Origin: Galerina marginata
Lineage: Eukaryota > Basidiomycota > Agaricomycetes > Agaricales > Galerinaceae
Assembly (NCBI GenBank): GCA_023014335.1
Contig: JAECYW010000023.1
Span: 992,001-1,056,000, forward strand
Direction of reading: 5' to 3'
DNA length: 64,000 nt
A model generated the notes under the pieces. It had not been told where the DNA came from. It saw only the letters and a list, made by a program, of their open reading frames with translations, and ran no database searches. Position 1 is the stretch's first letter; every line of letters begins with the position of its first letter. Below, piece after piece: positions 54,284 through 64,000 of this stretch. A program made the translations under genes and the position numbers.

Positions 54284-56695
54284 ATGAAAGAATCGACGAC
54301 CGAACAAGTCGCTACCAGCGATGATGCAGGATTTGCTGAGAAACTAGAGAGCACACGATCAGAGGCCCAGATTGTAGACGATGGCAGGTCTTTGTATAGC
54401 CTCGACAGAACGAAGAGGACATTGAAGGTCTGTTGGAGATGTTGAAGATTCTATTTCTAAGATGCTGACTCCCTTTCGTGTATAGAATCGACACATACAG
54501 CTTATTGGAATTGGCGGTAAGGATTTTTTTGGCCGAACATCTGCAAGTGCCAATGCCTATTCCATGTAGGTACGATTGGAACCGCACTGTTTGTGCAAAT
54601 TGGAGCCAGTTTGACGAAAGGCGGGCCAGGCAAGTTGATCTCTCAAGGTGATATTAACATAACATAATGTTCCTTCGTCCAGGGAGCCTTTTTATTGCCT
54701 TTACCGTTTGGTGTACTTTCATATTGGCCGTAAACAACTGCCTCTGTAAGTTTCAACCTACCCCATTTCCCCAAATCGATGACTTTTATATGAACACAGC
54801 TGAGATGGTGACGTGGATACCTGTCTCCTCGCCTTTTGTTCGTATAATATCTTACCACTCCCACTCCCACAAATTTACGTCTTTTCATTAGGTGCGCTAT
54901 GCCGACCGATTCGTGGATCCAGCGCTCGGCTTTTGTGCTGGCGTCAACTTTTTCGTCTTCGAAACGGCCCTTATACCATTTGAAATGGTCGCATTCAACG
55001 TTGTCTTGCAGTTTTGGACGGATAAGATACCCACTGCCGCTGTCATTTGTTTCTTGCTCGTGTGTTACTGGTGAGATTTTTCTCATCCTCACATTTGAAG
55101 ACGAGCAATAATTAATTGGTATAGCTTTCTTAATTTCTTCGCGGTGCGCTACTACGGAGGTGCTTGAGATTCTGACATGTTATTTTGTGACCTTCTGTTG
55201 ATATTACTTTTTCTTATCCAGAATCAGAATTCTGGCTGGCTCTCGGAAAGGCCATTTTGGCAGTTGGGGTAATAGCATTTACATTTGTCACTATGGTTGG
55301 AGGCAACCCTTTACACGAAGTTTACGGCTTTCGAAACTGGAATCGTGAGCTTTTATTTTCAAAAATCATCTAATAGGTTTTAAAATTCCTTGCAAAGCTG
55401 CGAATGTTTCTGGTGCACCTTTTGCGGAATATCTCAAAACTGGGTCACTTGGACGGTTTTTAGGGTTTCTTGCCTGCTTAATCCAGGCATCTTTCACCAT
55501 TGCAGGTATTGTGATATCCCACCTAGCCATTTTCATTCTCTAATTTTGCTCGCTTGTTTGTCATTTAGGTCCCGATTATGTTTCCATGGCCGCTGGTGAA
55601 GCAAAGAGCCCCCGTCGTACCATGCCAAAAGCTTTCAATGGGGTCTTTTATCGCCTGGCAGGATTTTTTATCCTCGGCTCGCTCTGCGTCGGCATAGTCG
55701 TTCCGTACAACGATCCAGACCTTCTAAACGCGATCGCAAACGCCCATCCCGGTGCAGGTTCATCGCCTTATGTCATAGCCATGCAACACTTTCACATCCC
55801 CGTTTTACCGCACATCGTGAACGCACTTGTCCTGACTTCCATATTCTCCGCCGGGAATAGTTATGTTTTCTGTGCATCCCGCACTCTATTCGGCCTTGCG
55901 TTGGAGGGCAAAGCTCCTCGGTTTTTGACGAGGTGTACAGCCGGTGGTGTCCCCATATATTGTGTGGGGGTCACTCTTGCTATCTCCTTGCTTTGTGTGT
56001 AACAGTGTCCTGACTTCAAATAATATCTCATTTATTTCTTCCTTATTTTAGCATTTTTGCAGGTCTCTAACAATTCTGCCATAGTTCTTCAGTGGTATTT
56101 GTTACCCGATCTTTTTTCATAACAGAAGGAGTCTGATGGGTTACAAACAGGTTCGTCAACCTCGTAACCGCTTCGCAGCTCCTGAATTACGCGATCATCT
56201 CGTTCACGTATATTCGATTCCATAAAGTTAGAGGCGAAGTTTATTTTGCCCGAAATTATTATTGACCTGGTTGTCTTCAAGGCTCTCAAAGCCCAAGGTA
56301 TCTCTCGAGACAGCCTACCGCATAAAAGCTTCTGGCAACCATTTTGCGGGTGAGTAATATCTACAGCTGAAATACCCCACCCAAGGTTAATTTATTTTGA
56401 TTAGATACTATGCCTTTACCGGTACTTTCACAATGGCATTTGTGGGGGGTTATACCGTCTTTCTCCCAGGACATTGGGATGTCCCCTCTTTCTTGTTTTC
56501 ATATCTTATGATTGTGATCGTTCCTGTCCTTTTCCTATATTGGAAGGTTAGGTATCGAACGCAGGTGAGTTTCGGCATCAACAGCGTTACATGCCTCTAA
56601 GCCTTAATTTACAGTGGCAAGTACTCGAGACGATAACATTCTTCGAGAGAGAACGGATGGTAGTTGACCAATACGAAGATGAACTCGAATCCTAG
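54284..56695 (+). CDS. amino-acid permease, AAT/YAT (Gap1-like) family
   Basis: This is a plasma-membrane proton-coupled amino-acid importer with a predicted 12 transmembrane helices. The cytosolic N-terminus ends in TLKNRHIQLIGIGGTIGTAL, the TM1 signature of the family. Other blocks are TKGGPGSLFIAFTVWC, AEMVTWIPVSSPFVRYADRF, PALGFCAGVNFFV, FNVVLQFWTDKIP, NPNVSGAPFAEYLKTGSLGR, GPDYVSMAAGEAKSPRRTMP, TSIFSAGNSYVFCASRTLFG and LALEGKAPRFLTRCTAGGVP. The end of the gene looks broken at first sight but is restored by three introns (gtgtgt...ttttag; gtattt...aacag; gttaga...ttcaag), giving LQWFVNLVTASQLLNYAIIS and ALKAQGISRDSLPHKSFWQP. It ends FERERMVVDQYEDELES. Substrate range cannot be told. The stop lies 89 nt from that of the convergent PRE2 gene. 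Confidence 0.92.
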
Positions 56696-56784
56696 ACGCT
56701 TTGGATATCATTAAAAATCGTCCGTAGAAATGATGACAACGTAACAGTGAATTGCATTCATATAACATATACAACCGATTATAA

Positions 56785-58060
56785 TTATGCAGCCGACGTG
56801 ACCTCAGGTGGGTTGGCTGAGCTGTGTCCCTCTACACGAAGATCATAGCCATAGCCACCACCGGGTGCGCCGGGTACATTTCCAGGACCGTCGTAATGCA
56901 TCTGAGAGACATCATAATTGCCTAGAAATAATGTGAGTAAAGGTCACGGAAAAAATCTTCGCAGACGACTCACCGATGAATTTCCAGCCATCCTGCTTGA
57001 CGTGGTAGAGGTTACATGTGTTTCCAGAAAATGCATCACGATGGCCTGCGGCGTAGATACTCCGTCGTCCGAGTTCTTGAGCTTCTTCATCGGTCAAATC
57101 CCATTTGTACCCTTGATCGAGCACACCGTAGGCGAATGTGCTTCCTGAACCGACAGAGAAAAGATCGCCTTTGAGACGAGTCCCGTCGGAGTCGACGTAG
57201 AAGACAGCTGGTCCCTATCAAGCAGATGAGCAAGGTATTTCAAGCCGGCCCAGCAGGTCAACTCACCGTCTTGTCCCAACCACAAATCATGGTACCCTAG
57301 AACGATGGGTGTGAGTGGTCAAGAGTATTTGGTAGTAGGTAAAGAAACATACCATGCTCAGACCCATTCCTTTGTAGCTGTATACGAGATTGCTTAGGTA
57401 CTTGCTTGCAGCAGATACTGAGATACGCTCGCGGTTTCGTAGTTCGTGCAATCGACAATGCATTCCAAGATACGTCTCCCAGTATTGGCAATCAGCTATG
57501 TAGCATATGTTTGAGCTACAAAATACGAAGAAACGAGTAACCAAACGAAACGCACCAGCGCCGCCAGCCATGGTCCCAAGGAGGTAGGGATTGATCTCAA
57601 TGACCTTTTTCACCGTTCCGGATGCTGAACGATGGCAATAAGTAAAATAAGTGCACGATATTAGTCTCGAGCATACCAATGTAACTCCCTGCTGTTGCTC
57701 GAGAATCAACAGCAACGATTACACCACCTTGGAATCGGAAAGCGAGCGTGGTGGTACCGTGTTGGATCTTGATTCTGCAATTAGGATCGGCATGGTCGTC
57801 TGTGTGAAGGCGAAGGAAGGAAGTAGGCTATAATAACACAGTGAATCAGTTCAATGAATTCCAATCCGTGCAACCGCGAAACTCACGTCTGCGACGTTAG
57901 GGACGTTGAATGTGGGTGCGCCTTTGACAATATTTCCAAAACCTGCAGCTGAGCCCCAGGCAGCATCGGAGAAGTCGTCTTCTTCCTCTGCAAGACGCTG
58001 AGCCTTGCGTAGCTGGGCCACAGGGCTCGTCGTTGAGTATCGTTCCACAAAAGAGTTCAT
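56785..58060 (-). CDS. pre2: 20S proteasome subunit beta5 (chymotrypsin-like activity)
   Basis: Beta5 is one of three catalytic subunits of the 20S proteasome. The propeptide ([35 protein letters not shown]) precedes the autocleavage site G|TTTLAF; the nucleophile Thr1 codon is at 57753-57755. Asp17 ([10 protein letters not shown]) and Lys33 ([10 protein letters not shown]) sit at the right distance from Thr1. Downstream exons read [80 protein letters not shown] and [21 protein letters not shown] last exon gives [19 protein letters not shown] and a stop at 56785-56787. Introns are 50-70 nt. Everything needed for activity is present and the length (about 290) is normal. Confidence 0.95.
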
Positions 58061-58246
58061 GATGTACTCGCAAGATAAAGAGAGGTGACGCGGCCGCGTC
58101 GTTGCGCGTTCAGTTGCTTGATGTTTGGCAAATCAATTGACATGCAACAACGGCGATCAGCGGGCCGACGACCATCAGGGATTAATTGAGGATTTATTCA
58201 AGATTTATTGCGCAAAAGACTGTGGATAAAAAAAAAGAACTATGTT

Positions 58247-58786
58247 CTAGTTGGCATTAAGGACAGCCTGATTATCTGGAGGTGGGATGAAAACACGTAG
58301 GTATTTGATAATGTAGTCGCTGGGCACACCCTCCTGCAGTGCATCTGAAATACCCATGTTCATCCTGTAAATGTACTCTTTCCTCGGGTGACTTTCCGAC
58401 TTTCTTTCGACATCAATGTATATCAGTGCACTAACAGACTCTGTAGACTCGGTTTCCTTCGCGTGGTGTAAGTCTACTTGAATGATTTGCTTTTCATATG
58501 TACTCCCTTCGTAGATGTCGAGATCGCGTTCATCTGACGGCGTGAGTTCGTACATGAGACCGTAGACGACGTCGCCTGGGGAAGGAACAATGTTTGCATA
58601 GCCACGAATGTTGATTATCCATTTCCTTTGGTGTGGGCTGGTTATAAGGTATCTCCAGCACATACTAAGCGCTCACCAATTAACCAAAGACCCGAACCCG
58701 ATGTACTTGCTATCAGGACAGCGACGCTTCATCTGGTCAAGCCAAAGGTTGCTTCCATAGCCAAAATATATGGTCTTCTGGGACAT
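58247..58786 (-). CDS. gamma-glutamylcyclotransferase-like protein
   Basis: These enzymes cyclise gamma-glutamyl groups to 5-oxoproline in glutathione turnover. Exon 1 (from 58786) reads MSQKTIYFGYGSNLWLDQMK, with the substrate-binding YGSNL loop close to the N-terminus. One intron (donor gtgagc, about 45 nt) leads to KWIINIRGYANIVPSPGDVV, YGLMYELTPSDERDLDIYEG (the Glu in YEG is the expected catalytic position) and a C-terminus IIKYLRVFIPPPDNQAVLNA. The size, about 163 residues, fits. The gene starts 221 nt from SNU13 in the opposite direction. The exact substrate (free gamma-glutamyl amino acid or gamma-glutamylamine) cannot be decided. Confidence 0.85.
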
Positions 58787-59006
58787 GATGGTGGTTCTGT
58801 TCAAGCTGGGAAACGATTTGACGGACGAGTACTTCGATCCTCGCAAGCCGTACTATAAATAGAATTATTACTTCCGTTCTGTGCCTTCTTCGGTCGTATT
58901 ATGTAATATTTGATCACAATTTTCGAATTTCTTCAACCTCTTCGACACCTTTCAACACTTGACCAAGGATCTGCCGTGAGGTCACCCAAGCTACACCTAG
59001 ATTTCA

Positions 59007-59557
59007 ATGGCAGACGAATCTCATGGACGCGCTTGGCCTCTTGCTGATGCTAACTTGACAAACTCAGTGTGTTCTGATTTCATTTTCTTGGCATACTGAC
59101 TGATCTTCAACCGGTTCACTTAGATTCTGGAGCTCGTTCAACAAGCTGGACAGTACAAACAACTGAAGAAAGGGGCCAATGAAGGTGTGCTTAAACGTGA
59201 CATTAGAGTGGCTTGGATCTGATGCTGTACGGTAGCAACGAAGACTCTTAACCGTGGTATCGCAGAGTTCATTATCTTGACCGCGGACACTGAGCCTCTT
59301 GAAATTCTCCTCCATCTCCCTCTACTCTGCGAAGAAAAGGTTGGTTGCCATTCTTGCCGATCTTTATTCTATATTTACCTGTCAAACTATTTCCACAGAA
59401 CGTGCCGTACATTTTCTTGCCTTCCAAGGCAGCTCTTGGACGCGCTTGCAATGTCTCAAGGCCAGTCATTTCGGCCAGCGTCACGACTGGCGAATCCAAG
59501 GAGTTATCCAGCCAGATTACTTCCATCAAAAACGCGATTGAGAAGTTGATGTTTTAG
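59007..59557 (+). CDS. snu13: SNU13 / 15.5K, U4 snRNA and box C/D snoRNP k-turn binding protein
   Basis: Snu13 binds the k-turn of U4 snRNA in the tri-snRNP and of box C/D snoRNAs, opening their assembly. Exon 1 (59007-59066) reads [20 protein letters not shown]. The next gives [20 protein letters not shown], then [20 protein letters not shown] and [15 protein letters not shown], and the last [32 protein letters not shown] and [10 protein letters not shown], stop. The L7Ae RNA-binding signature [14 protein letters not shown] is intact. Introns near 59067-59123, 59184-59238 and 59339-59398 are GT-AG. Total length of about 127 residues is as expected. Confidence 0.95.
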
Positions 59558-60083
59558 ATTCGTTTTTCACGAATTCGGAATAGCTGAAGGGGTTGTAACC
59601 TATTTACGATTTGATGAAGGGAGAGGTTCGTAGTAACGGGAATTTTATCAAAGAATCAAATATTCGTAACGAGCAGGGGTAGTAGGTATGCTATCTCCAC
59701 CAGACTTCTTGTCGATGGCTCTCTTCCAGCTCCTACAACCCCATGGGATGAAAAATATCCATAAAAGCGATTTAAATTTAGGGTTTATTCTATTTGATCT
59801 GGATGTGTTGTGCCGTTTTTGAAAGAGCATTGCTGTAGAATGTCTGTGCTGACCCACTTACATACCTCATATTTCGATGAAAATCAATTAGATGATGAAA
59901 GAGGACCAAGACCACTTTAACATTGATTGCAAGTAAATACAGAGGAGAGAAAAGTCCAAATGACCAGTGTAGGTAGGTAAGTGATATCGATATTTATGTC
60001 CAAATACCCTCGTCAAGGGCATTCAGCATCCTTCCTACAGGTCCCAAACAAACCCTACTGGATGTCGACGGAGCATTCAGGAG
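59558..60083. other. convergent intergenic region SNU13 / hydrophobin
   Basis: AT-rich stretch of 526 nt with no coding signal on either strand; should carry the 3' ends of both genes. Confidence 0.55.
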
Positions 60084-60560
60084 TTAAAGATTGATGTTGA
60101 AGTCGGTGCAGCCAATGTTAATCAAGCCGGTCTGACGCGTAAAAAAATGAGACAGATTATGCAAACAAGTTCGAGAGCAGCGTACCATGTCGGTGCCCGT
60201 GCAGCAGACTGTCTGTTGCGAGCACGACGTGCCAGTAACGAGAGCAATCATAGGACTGCAGTCTAGGCCGAGTAGGCCGTCGCCACCAAAGATACTCAAG
60301 AGCCCTGGACTGTCCTGCAAAAGAGTAATCAATATGAGGACTTTAAGTTGCAGTTGGGAAATTGGAAGGTCACCATCATTTTGTTGCAACACTGAAGGCT
60401 ACCGTTGTCGCAGTTTTGTCCCGGATCGTTCCTTGCAGTCTACGAAAAGTTTTTTGAACGAAAGCTCTAAGGTATCGAACAAACAAGAAGCACGTACGAG
60501 GGGTGTAGCGGTAACCAAGATAGGGAGAGCAAGCACTATGAGCGATTTGAAAGCGAACAT
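60084..60560 (-). CDS. class I hydrophobin
   Basis: This is a secreted amphipathic wall-coating protein of aerial hyphae, spores or fruit bodies. The signal peptide is MFAFKSLIVLALPILVTATP. After a first intron (gtacgt...gtag) the mature part reads TARNDPGQNCDNGSLQCCNK, then after a second intron DSPGLLSIFGGDGLLGLDCS, PMIALVTGTSCSQQTVCCTG, and after a third TGLINIGCTDFNINL and stop. All eight cysteines occur in the hydrophobin order C, CC, C, C, CC, C, with two CC pairs. The spacing and hydrophobic loop fit class I. Length is about 105 residues. A TATA box lies 80-87 nt upstream. No hydrophobin paralogue is seen nearby. Confidence 0.93.
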
Positions 60561-61479
60561 CTGGAAATTTTGTCTTTTTGAGTGAGGTCGATAGTGGACT
60601 AGGTGGGGTGTCTGGATAACAGTTGAGATTTTACACTGGCTTTTATACCTCGACTCTCGAGGTACATGGATGAAATTTGAATAAACGCTGTAGGATCAGA
60701 TGGACAGGGCAAGTGCCAAAAAAGAAAGAGGCCTGCCAATAGGACGTTCGGCCTGGGGCCCAGAAAAAATCTAGAGCTCGAACGAAGCTTCTTGCTGGAG
60801 GTTAGACAGCATCGGACAGCACCGTCAAGAATCAAGAAGAATAATCACCGTCTTTGTAGCAAATCAATCACGTTCCAACGAGACCCGAGTCGCCATTCGG
60901 TATAGGAGTAGTTCCGTCACCTTCCAATAAGTAAAATCGTGCTTGCCACGCCCTCGGAGCGCCATCGATCCCGACTTTTTCTACGATAGCTTCCTGAGAC
61001 CGTGAACAAGAAAGGCAGGAATCGAAAATGGAGCGAATTTTACGGAAGTCGAGAAGGCGGCGTTGTTTGATATACATCGACATTTCGGGAGCAACCCTTC
61101 GTGAAGATACCTTGTGCAAAATTTCAGAGACTACATCCCATGCAAAACCCGTAACTGCTGGTTTGGTGTATCATGATACTTTGGCCGGTCGACGGTCCTG
61201 GCCCTTGAAACGAACAAGGACGTTGACTAGCGCGCTCTGTTGTTTACCATCACAAAATTCGTCGAAGTTCGGAAGCTTATCGACAGCGAAGCAATTGAGG
61301 CAACTGGCACTTCATATATGGCAAGTCCGGCTCTCGGGGATTTCGTCCGCCTGCTTAAAGCCGTAGATTCAAGCATAAATGGCGCAGCATTAGGATTTTT
61401 TAAAATAATTTACATGATACACCACCTTTGCTAGACCACAGGCATAACTAGTCGTTTTTTGCGTCCGCGTCGGATACGG
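60561..61479. other. hydrophobin promoter and unassigned interval before CTF18
   Basis: Beyond the TATA box no gene is firmly supported. On the minus strand a segment at 60868-61120 reads KQRRLLDFRKIRSIFDSC and QARFYLLEGDGTTPIPNGDS, and a possible GT-AG intron (gtatca...cacaag) would join it to FAVDKLPNFDEFCDGKQQ upstream. I recognise no family. Confidence 0.3.
60640..60647 (-). promoter_or_regulatory. TATA box of the hydrophobin gene
   Basis: TATAAAAG on the minus strand, 80 nt before the ATG at 60560. A perfect TATA at this distance fits the strong, regulated expression usual for hydrophobins; expression itself is inferred. Confidence 0.55.
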
Positions 61480-64000
61480 TCAGAGAAACATGTTTACTTT
61501 GACAGGTCGCCGTACCGCTGCTGAATTGCCCTCTAAGAACCGATAACTGACGCGATACTTTTTCTCAACATTTTTGCGGACCGCGGCCTTCGTCGTACTG
61601 GCAGAAGGTACGGTGATCAGCCGTCCAAAAAAGTCTGTGGGGGGCTAAACGATATGCACGTAAGTTATTCAGTCAGAATGGCATCGGGGATTCGTACCTT
61701 GTCGGCAATGTCGCGGGTGTCGACTGTCTTTGCACGTTTGCTTTCGGGGCCAGAAGCATCTTGTATATCACCGTCGTTCTCTGCTTCTTTAATTCGAGAG
61801 CTAAAACAACTGTCGTCAACGGGCTACCAGACTTCAGGTAACATGAATATCCACCTTGATTTACCAAAGAATTCGTGTTTGCCTCTCTTACCCTTCTCGA
61901 TAAAGTCAGTGTCTCGTGCAATCAGTTTGGCGTCAATCTATGAAAGGAATAGTAGAGATTAGCAGCGGAGATTACGATATAGCAGTAGCCATGCACACCT
62001 CTGCTGAGACCAGTTGACGAACTGCATATCGCGAGACTGTAATATCAGAAGCACGTTTGCCATCATAAGTTACAAAGACATCGATAGGCCTGGCACGTTG
62101 AGATTAATTGAGATGGTAAACGGAAATCCGACTACGACACTCACGGGTCCAAACGGTAAGTGAGCTGCCCATCCTCCGCCCTCTCTTGGACAAAACGCAA
62201 TTCTAACGTGGACATAAGATCAACGAGACGATTCATCAGGGCCTTTTCTTGGGGTCGAATGACCTGGCTGTTTACCTGAGTTAAAATGAGTCAGTGGCGG
62301 CATTCAAACAAGGGAGAGAAACCGACAGGTCGGAGAGGGGGGGATATTATCCTGTTGATGTACGGAGCGAATTCTATCTGAAGAATTGGGGCACTAACGA
62401 GGTGCCTAAAATCACCCCCATATCGAACTGTTGCCGATCGTAGACAGCGAGCAAGTGATTTGTATATCTCCTCGTTAGTTCGTGTTAATTGCAGGTGCTA
62501 GAGAAAGAGTTAAATGCTGTGGCAATGAATTTTTGGACAGAACCTTACCTCCCAGTCGGCTTGATTACGTTCAACCCGTTCAGCACTCCTTTCCTGGAAA
62601 AGAGGGTAGAAAGGTACAAGGGTATATGGAAGGTATTGATTCAGAGCAAAATCGCCGTCAGAATACATGGCAGAGGAAAAAAGGTCAAATGTGGTAAGCC
62701 ATTCCATGGCTTGCTCTTGTCGAGAGAGGTTAGCATCGTGACGGCGAAGTGTGGCGTAGTGTCCAAAGCAACCTGAATGTAAAGCCGATTACCTCGCTGT
62801 ATGATTCAAAGGGAAGAAAGGACATACCCGAGGCGACAGTGTTCTCTCGACCGCTGCCATCGATTTCCCGAGTAAGTCGTGCAACATATCGACCTTCTTC
62901 ATCGTCAGTTAACCCCAGCTCTTTGACGCGTTTTTTCGTCAAGGGAGTGAACAAATTATTGAGAACAGATTGAACAGTCGTATCTTCCTCTTTCATCCCT
63001 GAGGTAGCTTTGCGAATGACACCCTCTGTAACATCCTCTTTGCGGGTTTTAATGAACTGTTAGAAAGAAATCAGGCAAATTTATTATTCCAGCACCAATC
63101 AACATTTTCCCATACCTGCAAGGTATTAAGGCATCCGCGAAGGTCCCCTTTCGCAGCACTGACCAAAGTGCCTAGAGCCCTCGAATCGGCCTTCATGTCT
63201 TCGATCAAACAGATTTCCTTCAGCCTTTTCACGATGTGAATATCAGCAGGCCGGTTGAATCGAATTTGATATGCGTGAGGTCGAAGTTTTGCCAAAGAGG
63301 ATGCGTTGTGATCATTGCAAATGCAAATGATGGGGCGGAGAATGGGTCTTCTGTTGTGATTGTCCTTGCCATGAGAACGTTCTATCTACCAGTTAGAGTC
63401 GCTTCGAAGCTTCAGTCAGTCAAGTATACACACCTTTCCTCCGAGGTTTTACGTGTATAAGCTGAACTAGTTTATGAACGAAGGTGTTTGACTGCAGATA
63501 GGTTGGTAAGATGGTTGAAAAGTCAGGTTGGTAGTCACTTACGTTGTCTCCAGCTCCAGTGGCACCATCTATTTCGTCAATGACGAGAAGCACAGGTTTT
63601 GTGCTGCCGATTGCCGAGCCAGATTCCAATGCCGGTCGTATACGATCGTCAACAATTGAACCGGAGCGTGCATCACTGCACTAGTCAGCATGTAAGGAAG
63701 TTATGACAACCTTTTAACTAACCTTGCATTTATCTCCAGGACCTCATACCCCGCTTGTCGAGCCACCACATGCGCCAGTGTCGTTTTCCCGAGCCCAGGG
63801 GGGCCTGATAGTAATAGAATCTTATGAAAGGTGTTTATTGGTATGTTGAGGAACCAAGATTAGGTCACTAAATTTATACCTTTTCTTGAGGACGACGAAA
63901 TTCATCTAGATTGATGTTCTCGTCACCTTCGCGAGCCCGCTTTTTCCCTCTGGCCTTTCCAAATACACACCAATCCCATTGTTTGACCCATGCCATGGCA
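61480..64000 (-). CDS. ctf18: CTF18, large subunit of the alternative RFC clamp loader (5' end beyond window)
   Basis: Ctf18-RFC loads and unloads PCNA and supports sister-chromatid cohesion and the replication checkpoint. The window edge cuts the N-terminus; the first exon seen reads [20 protein letters not shown], a stretch specific to CTF18 rather than RFC1. The AAA+ Walker A is [20 protein letters not shown] and Walker B is [18 protein letters not shown]. Then come [72 protein letters not shown] and [20 protein letters not shown]. The C-terminal domain binding Ctf8/Dcc1 ends [20 protein letters not shown] and [20 protein letters not shown], with the stop at 61480-61482. About ten short introns are needed, and several splice sites between 61850 and 62700 are approximate. 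Confidence 0.92.

Noticed and set aside
55990..56300. Stops near the 3' end of the amino-acid permease suggesting a broken gene
   Set aside because: Three ordinary introns restore the conserved last helices and C-terminus.
58100..58140. TTTGGCAAA upstream of the proteasome beta5 gene as a PACE (Rpn4) site
   Set aside because: It differs from the GGTGGCAAA consensus at key positions, and Rpn4 control is not established for this lineage.
1..64000. tRNA genes, CRISPR arrays, rRNA and intact transposons
   Set aside because: I looked for B-box-like GTTCGA-CC patterns, regular spaced repeats, terminal repeats and transposase or reverse-transcriptase motifs and saw none I could support; a tRNAscan and repeat search would be needed to exclude them.

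Overview
The window comes from a filamentous basidiomycete, most likely an agaricomycete. Genes are packed closely on both strands and are broken by many short GT-AG introns (mostly about 50-65 nt). The gene set supports this: a class I hydrophobin, a DUF6593-type protein, F-box paralogues, a Zn2Cys6 regulator, and the SUMO E2, proteasome, LeuRS and CTF18 genes of a nuclear chromosome. I found no tRNA, rRNA, CRISPR array or intact transposon. All exon structures were read by eye, so single splice sites may be wrong.

Left part (1-17 kb): an MFS anion/cation symporter running off the left edge (-), CLP1 (+), mitoribosomal protein mS38/Cox24 (+), the SUMO E2 UBC9 (+), a PB1-like plus retropepsin-fold protein (+), cytosolic leucyl-tRNA synthetase (+) and a large F-box/zinc-finger protein (+).

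Middle part (17-40 kb): F-box paralogue A (+), a DUF6593 gene (+) that converges on a METTL16-type RNA m6A methyltransferase (-), a 2.1 kb gene-free stretch, a long LIM-domain protein resembling fungal paxillin (+), two tandem F-box paralogues B and C (-), and phosphopantetheine adenylyltransferase (-) head-to-head with an Erf2-type DHHC palmitoyltransferase (+).

Right part (40-64 kb): a Zn2Cys6 transcription factor (+), a SAC/hSac2 phosphoinositide phosphatase (+), an uncharacterised multi-pass membrane protein (-), a phosducin-like co-chaperone (+), an amino-acid permease (+), proteasome beta5 (-), a gamma-glutamylcyclotransferase (-) divergent from SNU13 (+), a class I hydrophobin (-), and CTF18 (-) running off the right edge.

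Most genes are unrelated housekeeping functions, so there is no single pathway or operon-like system. The most unusual items are a retropepsin-like domain whose catalytic Asp appears replaced by Lys (8415-9858), a GGATCA motif shared upstream of the three F-box paralogues, a polyglycine insertion inside a zinc-binding LIM finger, a start-codon-only exon, and a 19-nt microexon.
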